Made by a program: the position numbers and the translations under genes | Assembly (NCBI GenBank): GCA_017445145.1 | Contig: JAFSVI010000132.1 | Coordinates: 1-33,623, forward strand | DNA length: 33,623 nt | Direction of reading: 5' to 3' | From: Bacteroidaceae bacterium | Lineage (GTDB): Bacteria; Bacteroidota; Bacteroidia; Bacteroidales; Bacteroidaceae | The notes under the pieces: generated by a model | What the model saw: the letters and a program-made list of their open reading frames with translations, nothing else | The model's database searches: none | Told to the model about the DNA's origin: nothing | In this document: one piece after another, positions 23,798-32,966 of the stretch | How the letters are laid out: each line of letters opens with the position of its first letter | Position numbering within the stretch: the first letter of the stretch is position 1

Positions 23798-24898
23798 ATG
23801 GACACATCAAGAGTCACATATTCCGACCTCGAGGACGACGCCCTGCGACAGCAGCTGCGCCGCGACATCGTCGCCACCGAGCGCAGTGCGTGGCTCAAGG
23901 TGTTTTTCCTGCAGAACATGAGCCATGAGCTGCGCAACCCCCTCACCGCCATCTGCGGCTTCAGCAGCATCATCGCCGAGATGCGAGCCGCCGACAGCGA
24001 CGAGGAGACACGCCACATGGCAGCGCGCATCGCCGACAGCAGCAACGCCCTGCTCCACGAGATAAGCAACCTGCTCGCCACCACGAGGCAGGAATGCCTG
24101 CAGCGACAGCAGGCCGCCACCGACGGCGATGCCGACGACGGCGCCCCTGTGGCCGAGCTGTTCGCGCGCCTCAACGCGGCGCGCCAGCTCGAGAACAGCC
24201 GCACACAGCTCACCGACGACCTCAGCCGCCACGTCCACAGCCACATCGACGCCATCGTGGATTTCGCCCACAAGCTGGCGGCCGACCCCGCCGCCGACGG
24301 CGCCACGCCCGCCGACGACATCAGCGACTTCGTGGCCCTCATCGAGGAAAACAGCCGCATGCTCCTCACCCTGGTCGATGACATACGCGACTGGAGCCAG
24401 ATGCAGAGCGGCGTATATCGCACACGCTGGTCTGTGGTGAACCTGCGCCATGTCTGCAAGGTGTGTCTCGAGAGCGTGAGGATGAAGCTCCAGCCGGGCG
24501 TGGAGCTGCGCCTCGACTTCCGCCTGCCCGCTGACACCATGCTGCGCACCGACAGCGTGCGCCTGCAGCAAATCCTGCGCAACCTACTCGTCAACGCCAC
24601 CAAGCACACCGCCGCCGGCACCATAACCCTCGAGTGCCGCCACGCCGACGAGGGCACGGCGGTGGCCTTTGCCGTGGCCGACACGGGCGAGGGCATCGCC
24701 CCCGAGAACGCCGAACTCATCTTCCACCGTTTCGAGCAGCTCGGCTCCTTCCGCAAAGGCAGCGGCCTGGGGCTGCACATCTGCCGCCTCGTGGCAGGCC
24801 GCCTCGGCGGCGAGGTCCACCTCGACACGTCCTACAGCGGCGGCGCGCGCTTCGTATTCACCCACCCCATACTCTCCGACAACGACACACGACAATGA
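23798..24898 (+). CDS. Soluble histidine kinase with two DHp-like segments
   Basis: The protein has 366 residues with no signal peptide or membrane helix. Residues 36-100 are a HisKA dimerisation domain with H-box MSHELRNPLTA and phospho-acceptor His43. Residues 136-205 look like a second copy (DLSRHVHSHIDAIVDFAHKLA), but Arg144 stands where the acceptor His would be. The catalytic domain (about 250-357) is complete: N box LQQILRNLLVNATKH, G1 ADTGEGI, F box FHRFEQL, G2 GSGLGLHICRL. There is no sensor domain and no response regulator in the window. The stop overlaps the hisH start (ATGA), so it is coupled to histidine genes. The link to histidine synthesis may be only positional. Confidence 0.9.
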   Translation: MDTSRVTYSDLEDDALRQQLRRDIVATERSAWLKVFFLQNMSHELRNPLTAICGFSSIIAEMRAADSDEETRHMAARIADSSNALLHEISNLLATTRQECLQRQQAATDGDADDGAPVAELFARLNAARQLENSRTQLTDDLSRHVHSHIDAIVDFAHKLAADPAADGATPADDISDFVALIEENSRMLLTLVDDIRDWSQMQSGVYRTRWSVVNLRHVCKVCLESVRMKLQPGVELRLDFRLPADTMLRTDSVRLQQILRNLLVNATKHTAAGTITLECRHADEGTAVAFAVADTGEGIAPENAELIFHRFEQLGSFRKGSGLGLHICRLVAGRLGGEVHLDTSYSGGARFVFTHPILSDNDTRQ

Positions 24899-25494
24899 AA
24901 GTAGCAGTAGTTAAATACAACGCCGGCAACATACGCTCCGTCATCAACGCGCTCAGGCGCCTCGGCGTGGAACCCGTCCTCACCGACGACGCCGACGAGC
25001 TGCGGGGAGCCGACCGCGTGCTCTTCCCCGGACAGGGCGAGGCGCGCCAGGCCATGACCTACCTCCGCCACCACCACCTCGACGAGGTGCTGCGCTCGCT
25101 CACCCAGCCCGTGCTGGGCATCTGCATCGGGCAGCAGCTCCTGTGCAGCCACTCCGAGGAGGGCGACACGCCGTGCCTGGGCATCTTCCCCGCCGTGGTG
25201 CGCCGCTTCCAGCCTCGCCGCCACGAGGACAAGGTGCCCCACATGGGCTGGAACTCGCTCCACTTCGGCGAGGGTGCCCGCTCCCCGCTTCTGCGCGGCA
25301 TCGCCGAGGAGGCCTACGTCTATTTCGTCCACAGCTACTACGTGCCGCTGTGCGCCCACACCGCCGCCACCACCGACTACATCCTGCCCTTCAGCGCCGC
25401 CCTGTGCCGCGACAACTTCATGGCCACGCAGTTCCACCCCGAGAAGAGCGGCGACGTGGGCGAGCGCATCATCCAGAATTTCCTCGACCTATGA
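24895..25494 (+). CDS. hisH: Imidazole glycerol phosphate synthase, glutaminase subunit HisH
   Basis: The protein has 199 residues. The start at 24895 overlaps the kinase stop (ATGA). It is a class I glutamine amidotransferase: nucleophile Cys77 in GICIGQQLL, with His181 and Glu183 in FHPEKSGD. PGQGEARQAM is the oxyanion strand region with Gly47 replacing a small residue. HisH releases ammonia from glutamine and passes it through the HisF barrel. It overlaps hisA by four bases. Having hisH before hisA and hisF in one run is the classical arrangement. Confidence 0.97.
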   Translation: MKVAVVKYNAGNIRSVINALRRLGVEPVLTDDADELRGADRVLFPGQGEARQAMTYLRHHHLDEVLRSLTQPVLGICIGQQLLCSHSEEGDTPCLGIFPAVVRRFQPRRHEDKVPHMGWNSLHFGEGARSPLLRGIAEEAYVYFVHSYYVPLCAHTAATTDYILPFSAALCRDNFMATQFHPEKSGDVGERIIQNFLDL

Positions 25495-26216
25495 TAGAAC
25501 TAATCCCCGCCATCGACATCATCGACGGACAGTGCGTGCGCCTCACACGCGGCGACTATGCCACGCAGAAGGTCTATGACACCGACCCCGTGAACGTGGC
25601 ACGCCGCCTGCAGGACGCCGGATTCCGACGCCTCCACGTGGTGGACCTCGACGGCGCACGCTCGCGCCACATCGTCAACGCCGACATCCTGCGACGCATC
25701 ACCGCCGCCACGAGCCTCACCGTGGACTTCGGCGGAGGCATCAAGACCGACGACGACCTCAGGCGCGCACTCGACGCCGGTGCCGCCATGGTCACCGTGG
25801 GCAGCATCGCCGTCACCGACCCCGCACGCGTGCTCGCCTGGCTCGACACCTTCGGCAGCGAGCGCCTCGTGCTCGGCGCCGACGTGCGCCAGGGACGCAT
25901 CAGCATCAACGGCTGGAAGGAGGACAGCGCCGACGAGCTGCTGCCATTCCTGGGCCGCTACCTGGGCGCCGGCATGCGCCATGTGCTCTGCACCGACATC
26001 AGCCGCGACGGCATGCTCCAAGGTCCCGCCACGGACCTCTACGCCACCGTCATGCGCACCTATCCCGCATGCCACCTCATCGCCTCCGGCGGCGTGGCCG
26101 GCATCGACGACATACGCGCCCTCGACGCCGCCGGCATACCGGCCGCCGTCTTCGGCAAGGCCATCTACGAGGGCCGCCTGGACCTGGGGCAGCTCCTCAG
26201 CGAATTTCCGCAATAA
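25491..26216 (+). CDS. hisA: ProFAR isomerase HisA
   Basis: The protein has 241 residues; the start at 25491 overlaps hisH (ATGA). It is a TIM barrel: the first strand [21 protein letters not shown] has the catalytic base Asp9, GGGIK forms a phosphate-binding loop, and the second half begins with the [16 protein letters not shown] strand, holding the other acid. LIASGGVAG is the final phosphate-binding loop. HisA opens the ribose ring of ProFAR to PRFAR by an Amadori rearrangement. The next gene is hisF after 10 bases. It is not the bifunctional PriA form, since tryptophan genes are not expected to depend on it here; that is inference. Confidence 0.97.
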   Translation: MIELIPAIDIIDGQCVRLTRGDYATQKVYDTDPVNVARRLQDAGFRRLHVVDLDGARSRHIVNADILRRITAATSLTVDFGGGIKTDDDLRRALDAGAAMVTVGSIAVTDPARVLAWLDTFGSERLVLGADVRQGRISINGWKEDSADELLPFLGRYLGAGMRHVLCTDISRDGMLQGPATDLYATVMRTYPACHLIASGGVAGIDDIRALDAAGIPAAVFGKAIYEGRLDLGQLLSEFPQ

Positions 26217-26226
26217 CCCCCGCACC

Positions 26227-27042
26227 ATGTTAGCCAAACGCATCATACCCTGCCTCGACATCAAGGACGGACAGACCGTCAAAGGCATCAACTTCGTCAA
26301 CCTGCGCCAGGCCGGAGACCCCGTGGCACTGGGCAAGGCATACAGCCAGCAAGGAGCCGACGAGCTCGTGTATCTCGACATCACCGCCAGCCACGAGGGG
26401 CGCAAGACATTCACCGACCTCGTGGGGCGCGTGGCACAGGAAATCAGCATCCCCTTCACCGTGGGCGGCGGCATCGGCGCCCTGGCCGACGTGGAGCGCC
26501 TGCTCACCGCCGGCGCCGACAAGGTGAGCGTGAACAGCGCCGCGCTGCGGCGCCCGGAGCTTATCGACGAGATCAGCGGCCACTTCGGCTCGCAGGTGTG
26601 TGTCGTGGCCATCGACGCGCGCCAGGGCGACGACGGCCGCTGGACATGCTACCTCAACGGCGGCCGCATACCCACCGACCGCGACCTCTTTGCCTGGGCA
26701 CACGAGGTGCAGGAGCGCGGCGCCGGCGAGATCCTCTTCACCTCCATGAACCACGACGGCGTCAAGGGCGGCTTTGCCAACGAGGCCCTGCGCCGCCTGG
26801 CCGACACGCTAACCATACCCGTCATCGCCAGCGGCGGAGCCGGATGCCGCGACCATTTCCGCGACGTCTTCGCCCTGGGCCACGCCGATGCCGCCCTCGC
26901 GGCGTCGGTGTTCCACTTCGGCGAGATTGCCATACCCGACCTCAAGGTATTCCTACGCGACGAGGGCATCCCCGTGCGCCTCACGGCCACCACCCCCACC
27001 CCACCCCCAGCAACTAACACCCCCACACACATACGACAATGA
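26227..27042 (+). CDS. hisF: Imidazole glycerol phosphate synthase, cyclase subunit HisF
   Basis: The protein has 271 residues. Catalytic Asp11 (CLDIKDG) and Asp130 (VVAIDARQ) are at the expected places, and FTVGGGI and IASGGAG form phosphate sites. The barrel ends near residue 252 (EGIPVRL), the usual terminus, but the frame runs on for 19 residues of Thr/Pro-rich sequence to the stop at 27042, overlapping hisIE (ATGA). This tail looks like former spacer read through after loss of a stop codon. HisF, fed with ammonia by HisH, converts PRFAR to imidazole glycerol phosphate and AICAR. The neighbours are hisA and hisIE. Confidence 0.96.
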   Translation: MLAKRIIPCLDIKDGQTVKGINFVNLRQAGDPVALGKAYSQQGADELVYLDITASHEGRKTFTDLVGRVAQEISIPFTVGGGIGALADVERLLTAGADKVSVNSAALRRPELIDEISGHFGSQVCVVAIDARQGDDGRWTCYLNGGRIPTDRDLFAWAHEVQERGAGEILFTSMNHDGVKGGFANEALRRLADTLTIPVIASGGAGCRDHFRDVFALGHADAALAASVFHFGEIAIPDLKVFLRDEGIPVRLTATTPTPPPATNTPTHIRQ

Positions 27043-27653
27043 CTATCGATTTCGACAAGACGGGCGGCCTCGTGCCTGCCATCATCCAGGACGCCGACAC
27101 GCGCCAGGTGCTCATGCTCGGATATATGAACCGCGAGGCCTACGAGAAGACCATAGCCACCGGACGCGTCACCTTCTACAGCCGCTCGCGCCAGTGCCTG
27201 TGGACCAAGGGCGAGACAAGCGGCAACTACCTCGACCTCGTGAGCATCAAGAACGACTGCGACGCCGACACGCTGCTCGTGCGCGTGCACCCCACAGGAC
27301 CCGTGTGCCACACCGGCTCGGACACCTGCTGGGGCGAGGACAACGACGCCAACCCACTGCTCTTCCTCTCCGAGCTGCAGGACTTCATCGAACGGCGCCA
27401 CGCCGAGATGCCCGAGGGGTCATACACCACGAGCCTCTTCCGCGACGGCCTCAACCGCATGGCCCAGAAGGTGGGCGAGGAGGCCCTGGAGCTGGTCATC
27501 GAGGCCACCAACGGCACCGACGAGCGCCTCATCTACGAGGGTTCCGACATGCTCTACCACCTCATCGTGCTGCTCACCAGCAAGGGCCTGCGCATAGAGC
27601 AGATGGCCGACGAGCTGCGCCAGCGCCACGCCCCCGGGTGGAAGAAGCACTGA
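27039..27653 (+). CDS. hisIE: Bifunctional phosphoribosyl-AMP cyclohydrolase/ATP pyrophosphatase HisIE
   Basis: The protein has 204 residues. The HisI part (about 1-110) has [26 protein letters not shown] and the metal motif DCDADTLL, with the cysteines of [12 protein letters not shown]. The HisE part (about 111-204) is an all-helical MazG-like domain with [13 protein letters not shown] and [12 protein letters not shown]. The fused enzyme removes pyrophosphate from phosphoribosyl-ATP and opens the purine ring, supplying ProFAR to HisA. It overlaps hisF by four bases. Other his genes (G, D, C, B) are not in the window. Confidence 0.97.
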   Translation: MTIDFDKTGGLVPAIIQDADTRQVLMLGYMNREAYEKTIATGRVTFYSRSRQCLWTKGETSGNYLDLVSIKNDCDADTLLVRVHPTGPVCHTGSDTCWGEDNDANPLLFLSELQDFIERRHAEMPEGSYTTSLFRDGLNRMAQKVGEEALELVIEATNGTDERLIYEGSDMLYHLIVLLTSKGLRIEQMADELRQRHAPGWKKH

Positions 27654-27694
27654 CCCCCGCCCCACGCATTCAACCCTAACACCCCACCGCACAC

Positions 27695-28426
27695 GTGATC
27701 ATCGACTACAACAACGTCAGCATAGCCCTCGGCAACTACGTCGTGCTCCACGACGTCAACCTCCAGGTACGCGAGGGCGAGTTCGTGTATCTCACGGGCC
27801 TCGTCGGCAGCGGCAAGAGCTCGCTGCTCAAGACCATCTATGCCGAACTCGACATACTGTCGGGCGAGGCCACAGTGCTCGGACGCGACCTCATGCGCCT
27901 CAAGCGCAGCCAGGTGCCGGCGCTCAGGCGCGAGCTGGGCATCGTGTTCCAGGACTTCCGCCTCCTCACCGACCGCAACGTGAGCCTCAACCTGGACTTC
28001 GTGCTGAGAGCCACGGGATGGAGCAGCCGCGAGCGGCGCCGCGAGCGCATCGCACAGGTGCTGGGACAGGTGGAGATGGCCGACAAGGCCGGCGCCATGC
28101 CCTACGAGCTCTCCGGCGGCGAGCAGCAGCGCATAGGCCTGGCGCGCGCCCTGCTCAACTCGCCGCGCCTCATCCTGGCCGACGAGGTGACGGGGCAGCA
28201 GGACACCGGCGCCACGCTGCGCACCACACAGCTTCTCCACGAGCTTGCCGCACAGGGCACGGCAGTCATCATGGCCACCCACGACAGCTCACTGCCCCAC
28301 CAGTTCCCCGGCACCACCTACCGCTGCGCACAGGGCACACTCACCGCCGTGCAACCCGCCAGGCTCACGCCCGACGATGGCATCCCCGAGGCGCAGACGC
28401 TGCCCGGCGACCTTAGCGAAGAATAA
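27695..28426 (+). CDS. ftsE: FtsE-type ABC ATPase
   Basis: The protein has 243 residues and starts at a GTG at 27695. Walker A is GLVGSGKS at 35-42, the Q-loop is VFQDFRLLTDR, signature LSGGEQQR, Walker B LILADEVTGQQD and switch ATHD. It is cytoplasmic. FtsE pairs with the membrane protein FtsX to control peptidoglycan hydrolysis at division; ftsX is not in the window. The Walker B/D-loop usually reads DEPTGNLD; here three of those residues differ (V, Q, Q) while the catalytic Glu remains. The C-terminal 25 residues are an acidic, Pro-rich tail. The FtsE-LysC-LysA order is seen in other Bacteroidales. Confidence 0.88.
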   Translation: MIIDYNNVSIALGNYVVLHDVNLQVREGEFVYLTGLVGSGKSSLLKTIYAELDILSGEATVLGRDLMRLKRSQVPALRRELGIVFQDFRLLTDRNVSLNLDFVLRATGWSSRERRRERIAQVLGQVEMADKAGAMPYELSGGEQQRIGLARALLNSPRLILADEVTGQQDTGATLRTTQLLHELAAQGTAVIMATHDSSLPHQFPGTTYRCAQGTLTAVQPARLTPDDGIPEAQTLPGDLSEE

Positions 28427-28458
28427 CAAATAACCACAACACACATTATACAAAGCAC

Positions 28459-29802
28459 ATGAAAGTTCTCAAATTCGGAGGGACAAGCGTGGGCACACCC
28501 CAGCGCATGAAGGATGTGGCACGCCTCATCACCGCCGACGGGCAGACCAATGTCGTCGTGCTCTCGGCCATGAGCGGCACCACCAACACCCTCGTTGAAA
28601 TCGCCGACTACCTCTACAAGAAGAACCCCGAGGGAGCCAACGACACCATCAACCGCCTCGAACGCAAGTACATGGCCCACGCCGAGGAACTCTACGCCAC
28701 CGACGAGTGGCGGCAGCGCACCCTCGACTTCCTCAAGGAGACGTTCGACTTCCTGCGCACGTTCTCCAAGTCGCTCTTCACCTCGTTCGAGGAGAAGGTC
28801 ATCCTCGCACAGGGCGAGCTGATCTCCACCAACATGGTCACCAACTACCTGCTCGAGCAGGGCGTCAACGCCGTGCTCGTGCCAGCGCTCGACATCATAC
28901 GCACCGACAAGAATGCCGAGCCAGACCTTAACTATATACGCACGCACGCGCGAGCCATCTTCGACACATACCCCGACAAGCAGCTCTACATCACGCAGGG
29001 CTTCATCTGCCGCAACGCCTACGGCGAGATCGACAACCTCCTGCGCGGCGGCTCCGACTACACCGCCTGTCTGCTCGGCGCAGCCCTCGAGGCCGAGGAG
29101 ATACAGATCTGGACCGACATCGACGGCATGCACAACAACGACCCGCGCATCGTCAGCGGCACCGAACCCGTGCGCCAGCTCAACTTCGACGAGGCTGCCG
29201 AGCTGGCATATTTCGGCGCCAAGATCCTGCACCCCACGTGCATACAGCCCGCCAAATACGCCGGCGTGCCCGTGCGCCTGCTCAACACCATGGAGCCTGA
29301 AGCCCCCGGCACCATCATCAACAACCACATGCACCGCGGCACCATCAAGGCCGTGGCCGCCAAGGACAACATCACGTGCATCGGCATACAAAGCTCGCGC
29401 ATGCTCCTGGCCCATGGCTTCCTGCGCAAGGTGTTCGAGATCTTCGAGACATACCGCACCAGCATCGACATGATATGCACCTCGGAGGTCGGCGTGAGCG
29501 TCACCGTCGATAACCGCACCAACCTGCGCGCCATCACCGACGAGCTGCGCAAGTACGGCACCGTGACCGTCGATGACGACATGTGCATCGTGTGTGTCGT
29601 CGGCGACCTCGCCGGGCAGAACGTGGGCTTCGAGTCGCTCGCCACAGAAGCCTTGCGCCAAATCCCCGTGCGCATGATCAGCTACGGAGGCTCGGCCCAC
29701 AACATCTCATTCCTCATCGCCGGGAGCGACAAGCAACGCACCCTGCAGGCACTGCAGGACACACTTTTCAAATACGACGGACATGTACGCAGGAACGCTT
29801 GA
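28459..29802 (+). CDS. lysC: Aspartate kinase LysC
   Basis: The protein has 447 residues. The amino acid kinase domain (about 1-285) starts MKVLKFGGTSVG, with GFICRNAYGEIDNLLRGGSDY and WTDIDGMHNNDPRIV forming the nucleotide and aspartate sites. Two ACT domains follow (about 310-445), probably binding lysine or threonine for feedback control. It is monofunctional: no homoserine dehydrogenase is attached, as in ThrA. It phosphorylates aspartate, the first step to lysine, diaminopimelate, threonine and methionine. It overlaps lysA by 20 bases. A 32-base gap after ftsE shows no clear promoter. Confidence 0.97.
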   Translation: MKVLKFGGTSVGTPQRMKDVARLITADGQTNVVVLSAMSGTTNTLVEIADYLYKKNPEGANDTINRLERKYMAHAEELYATDEWRQRTLDFLKETFDFLRTFSKSLFTSFEEKVILAQGELISTNMVTNYLLEQGVNAVLVPALDIIRTDKNAEPDLNYIRTHARAIFDTYPDKQLYITQGFICRNAYGEIDNLLRGGSDYTACLLGAALEAEEIQIWTDIDGMHNNDPRIVSGTEPVRQLNFDEAAELAYFGAKILHPTCIQPAKYAGVPVRLLNTMEPEAPGTIINNHMHRGTIKAVAAKDNITCIGIQSSRMLLAHGFLRKVFEIFETYRTSIDMICTSEVGVSVTVDNRTNLRAITDELRKYGTVTVDDDMCIVCVVGDLAGQNVGFESLATEALRQIPVRMISYGGSAHNISFLIAGSDKQRTLQALQDTLFKYDGHVRRNA

Positions 29803-30982
29803 CACGGTGCCCACACCGTTCTATCTCTACGACACCAAACTGCTCGCCGACACCCTCGATGAGCTGCGCCGCGAGGCATGCACCTCCGAACCGCTGCACA
29901 TACACTATGCCGTCAAGGCCAACGCCAACCCCGTCATTCTGCGACAGATTGCCGCCGCAGGCTTTGGCGCCGACTGCGTCAGCGGCGGCGAGATACGCGC
30001 CGCCCTCGACGCGGGCTTCCCCGCCGCCGGCATCGTGTTTGCCGGCGTGGGCAAGGCCGACTGGGAGATACGCCTGGCCCTGGAGAGCAACATCGCCGCC
30101 TTCAACGTGGAGAGCCGCGAGGAGATGGCCGTCATCGAGGAGCTGGCAGCCGCCATGGGGCGCACGGCGCGCGTGTGCCTGCGCATCAACCCCAACGTCG
30201 GTGCCCACACCCACGCCAACATCACCACGGGCCTGGCCGAGAACAAGTTTGGCATCGACATGGCCGACATGCTGCCCACCATACAGCAGGCACAGGCGTC
30301 GCCCCACCTCTCGTTCGAGGGTCTCCACTTCCACATCGGCTCGCAGATAGAGGAGATGGACGACTTCTGCGCCCTGGCCCGCAAGGTCAACGAGCTACTG
30401 TCCACGCTCGCCGCCAGCGGCATCATGCCGCGGATTGTCAACGTGGGCGGCGGCCTCGGCATCAACTACTGCCACCCCCACGGCACACAGCTCGTGCCAC
30501 GCTTCCGCGACTACTTCGACGTCTATCGCCACGAGCTGCGCCTCAAACCCGGACAGGAGTTCCACTGCGAACTCGGGCGCGCCATCGTGGCACAGATGGG
30601 AAGCCTCATTACCCGCGTGCTCTACGTCAAGCACGGGCGCCACAAGCGCTTTGCCATCGTCGATGCCGGCATGACGGAGCTGATACGCCCCGCCCTCTAC
30701 GATGCCCACCACTGCATAGAGACGATGAGCATTGAGGGCAGGAGCATACACTTCGGCAACGAAGGAGCCACCGAGACCTACGACATCGTGGGACCCATCT
30801 GCGAGAGCAGCGACGTCTTTGCACGCGACCGCGCCATGCCGCCTCTCTGCCGGGGGCAGCTACTGGCCATACGCTCCGCCGGAGCCTACGGCGAGGCCAT
30901 GGCATCGACCTACAACTGCCGCCCGCTGCCCAAGGCATACACGATGAAGGAACTCTTGAGCGCAGCACACGCAAACGCCTGA
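29783..30982 (+). CDS. lysA: Diaminopimelate decarboxylase LysA
   Basis: The protein has 399 residues. A fold type III PLP barrel carries the Schiff-base lysine Lys45 in YAVKANANP, HFHIGSQI, a phosphate-binding GGGLGINY and ELGRAIVAQMG; the C-terminal beta domain supplies CESSDVFA and GAYGEAMASTYN, the partner residues at the dimer active site. The enzyme decarboxylates meso-diaminopimelate to lysine. Its start lies 20 bases inside lysC, in another frame, so the two are co-translated. The pair joins the entry and exit steps of the lysine route. Confidence 0.97.
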   Translation: MYAGTLDTVPTPFYLYDTKLLADTLDELRREACTSEPLHIHYAVKANANPVILRQIAAAGFGADCVSGGEIRAALDAGFPAAGIVFAGVGKADWEIRLALESNIAAFNVESREEMAVIEELAAAMGRTARVCLRINPNVGAHTHANITTGLAENKFGIDMADMLPTIQQAQASPHLSFEGLHFHIGSQIEEMDDFCALARKVNELLSTLAASGIMPRIVNVGGGLGINYCHPHGTQLVPRFRDYFDVYRHELRLKPGQEFHCELGRAIVAQMGSLITRVLYVKHGRHKRFAIVDAGMTELIRPALYDAHHCIETMSIEGRSIHFGNEGATETYDIVGPICESSDVFARDRAMPPLCRGQLLAIRSAGAYGEAMASTYNCRPLPKAYTMKELLSAAHANA

Positions 30983-30990
30983 GCCACACG

Positions 30991-32220
30991 GTGAACAGCA
31001 TCACAGCCATCGCACCCGTAATTATCGTGGCCATCGTCGTGTGGATAGCGGCCACGGCCGTTGCCACAGGATATGGACGTCTGGGGCGCGCCATGCGGCA
31101 GCAGGGGCGGTCCGCAGCGGCCGACGACGCGTCGCGACGGCCGTTGCCCTCGTTTGCCATCATCGTCACCGCCCAGAACCAGGCCGACGCCCTGCGCCGC
31201 AACCTGCCGCCGCTGCTCGGCCAGGACTACCCCGACTATGAGGTCATCGTGGCCGACATGGCATCCGACGACGACACAACACAGGTGCTGGAGGGCTTGG
31301 AATATGCCCACCCGCACCTGCGACACACACGCACGCCGGCATCGGCCCGCGACATCAGCCTCGAACGCCTCGCGCTGAACCTCGCACTGCGCTCGGCGCG
31401 CAGCGAGTGGGTGGTGGTCGTGGCGGCGGCCACACGCCCGGCCACGCCGCAGTGGCTTCGCGCCGTGGCACGCGAGGCCACAGAGTGGCGCTCGCTGCTC
31501 ATTGGCACCGTGGCCTACGCACCCGGCGCGCCGCTGCGCCTGCGCCACGAGCGCCTGTGGGCCACCATCGCCACGGCCAACCACACACGCAGCGGACACG
31601 CACCGCTGCTCGCCACAGAGGCCAATGTGGCCATGCGCCGCGAGAGGGCCATAGCCCTCCACGGCCAACAGAGTCACCCCGGCCTGCGCCACGGCACCCT
31701 CGAGCTGCTGGCCAACAGCAACACACCGCCGCGAGCCACGGCCTACATGCTCGACAGCGCCACCATGCTCACCGAGGACGCCCCCACCAGCCATGCGGCT
31801 TGGAGGCATCAGGCCGTGGTGCAGATGGAGACACGTCGCCATGCGCGCCACATCGTCATCTTCGCCATGGCCAACGCCGCGCGACAGCTCATGCCGTGGA
31901 TGCTCATGGTGGCAACAGGCATACCGCTCGCCGCCACCATCAGCGCCGCCACCGATGCCGCCACAGCCGCCAACCCTGCCGACGCCATCACAGCCGCCAC
32001 GCTGGCACCCGCCATCACAGCCGCCATCCTGCTGCTCATGCTGCTGGCCTACGCCGTCGTGAAGCTCGCCGCCGTGGGGCGCACGGCGCGCCAGCTGGGC
32101 ATGGGGTCGCTGGCATTCCCCTTCCTGTGGTATGAGCTTATGCGCCCCGTCTCCACCGTGCGTCTGTGGTGGCGGTGGATGCTCACACCCCACAATGACT
32201 TCCGCAAGAAATTCGTCTGA
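30991..32220 (+). CDS. Membrane family 2 glycosyltransferase-like protein, DxD lost
   Basis: The protein has 409 residues from a GTG at 30991, eight bases after lysA. Residues 1-30 hold a membrane helix. A GT-A fold follows (about 50-290): FAIIVTAQNQADALRRNLP is the nucleotide-binding first strand, and YEVIVADMASDDDT the second. The metal-binding DxD strand, typically of the form LLTDADCRP in related proteins, here reads VVVVAAATRP, so the acidic residues are absent. Two or three hydrophobic helices lie at about 300-325 and 345-370. The C-terminus is basic (NDFRKKFV). It may be inactive, metal-independent or a binding protein; the sugar and acceptor are unknown. Confidence 0.8.
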   Translation: MNSITAIAPVIIVAIVVWIAATAVATGYGRLGRAMRQQGRSAAADDASRRPLPSFAIIVTAQNQADALRRNLPPLLGQDYPDYEVIVADMASDDDTTQVLEGLEYAHPHLRHTRTPASARDISLERLALNLALRSARSEWVVVVAAATRPATPQWLRAVAREATEWRSLLIGTVAYAPGAPLRLRHERLWATIATANHTRSGHAPLLATEANVAMRRERAIALHGQQSHPGLRHGTLELLANSNTPPRATAYMLDSATMLTEDAPTSHAAWRHQAVVQMETRRHARHIVIFAMANAARQLMPWMLMVATGIPLAATISAATDAATAANPADAITAATLAPAITAAILLLMLLAYAVVKLAAVGRTARQLGMGSLAFPFLWYELMRPVSTVRLWWRWMLTPHNDFRKKFV

Positions 32221-32228
32221 CAACCATC

Positions 32229-32855
32229 ATGCAATCCGTAGCCTTCATACAGTGGTGTCTCGACCACCTCAACTACTGGACCATCGCGCTGCTGATGGCC
32301 ATAGAATCATCGTTCATACCATTCCCCTCAGAGGTCGTGGTGCCTCCGGCAGCCTACCGCGCCGCAGCGCCCGACTCGCCACTCAGCGTGGTGCTCATCA
32401 TCGTGTTCGCCACCATCGGGGCCGACATAGGCGCCATGGTCAACTACTGGCTGGCGCGATGGCTGGGCAGGCCCATAGTGTATGCCTTTGCCAACTCGCG
32501 CATAGGCCACCTCTGCCTCATCGACGCGCAGAAGGTGGAGCGCGCCGAGGCTTACTTCGACGAGCACGGGGCCATGGGCACCTTCCTCGGACGCCTCGTG
32601 CCCGCCGTGAGGCAGCTCATATCCATACCCGCCGGGCTGGCGCGCATGAGCCTCGGGCGCTTCCTGCTCTTCACCACCCTCGGTGCCGGGGCCTGGAACA
32701 CGGTGCTGGCGCTCATCGGCTTCTCGCTGGCCAACGTCGTGCCCGAGGAGCAGCTCATGGAGCGCGTCACGGCCTACAGCCACGAGCTGGGCTATGCCAT
32801 GATTGCCGTGGCAGTGGCCGTCGTGGCATATCTCATCTACAAGGCGCGGCGCTGA
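32229..32855 (+). CDS. DedA-family membrane protein
   Basis: The protein has 208 residues with several hydrophobic helices. The N-terminal IESSFIPFPSEVVVPPA is the acidic re-entrant loop of the DedA/SNARE-associated family, and FLGRLVPAVRQLISIPAGLARM is the family signature, with arginines thought to be needed for transport. DedA proteins, including UptA/PopT-like members, are inner-membrane carriers implicated in recycling undecaprenyl phosphate and lipids. It starts eight bases after the glycosyltransferase-like gene and ends the plus-strand unit just before a hairpin at 32881. The lipid carried is not predictable from sequence. Confidence 0.93.
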   Translation: MQSVAFIQWCLDHLNYWTIALLMAIESSFIPFPSEVVVPPAAYRAAAPDSPLSVVLIIVFATIGADIGAMVNYWLARWLGRPIVYAFANSRIGHLCLIDAQKVERAEAYFDEHGAMGTFLGRLVPAVRQLISIPAGLARMSLGRFLLFTTLGAGAWNTVLALIGFSLANVVPEEQLMERVTAYSHELGYAMIAVAVAVVAYLIYKARR

Positions 32856-32880
32856 AGCCACGCCACAACGCCATCGCACA

Positions 32881-32918
32881 CAAGCCCCCGGACGCCAACA
32901 GGCGCGCCCGGGGGCTTG
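32881..32918 (+). terminator. Terminator-like hairpin after DedA
   Basis: An 11-bp perfect stem, caagcccccgg (32881-32891) with ccgggggcttg (32908-32918), closes a 16-base loop and is followed by CTGTTTCTG. It probably ends the long plus-strand transcript. Confidence 0.7.
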
Positions 32919-32966
32919 CTGTTTCTGCCCGCAACACCTCGCGCCACACCGCCAAGGGCGCCACAC

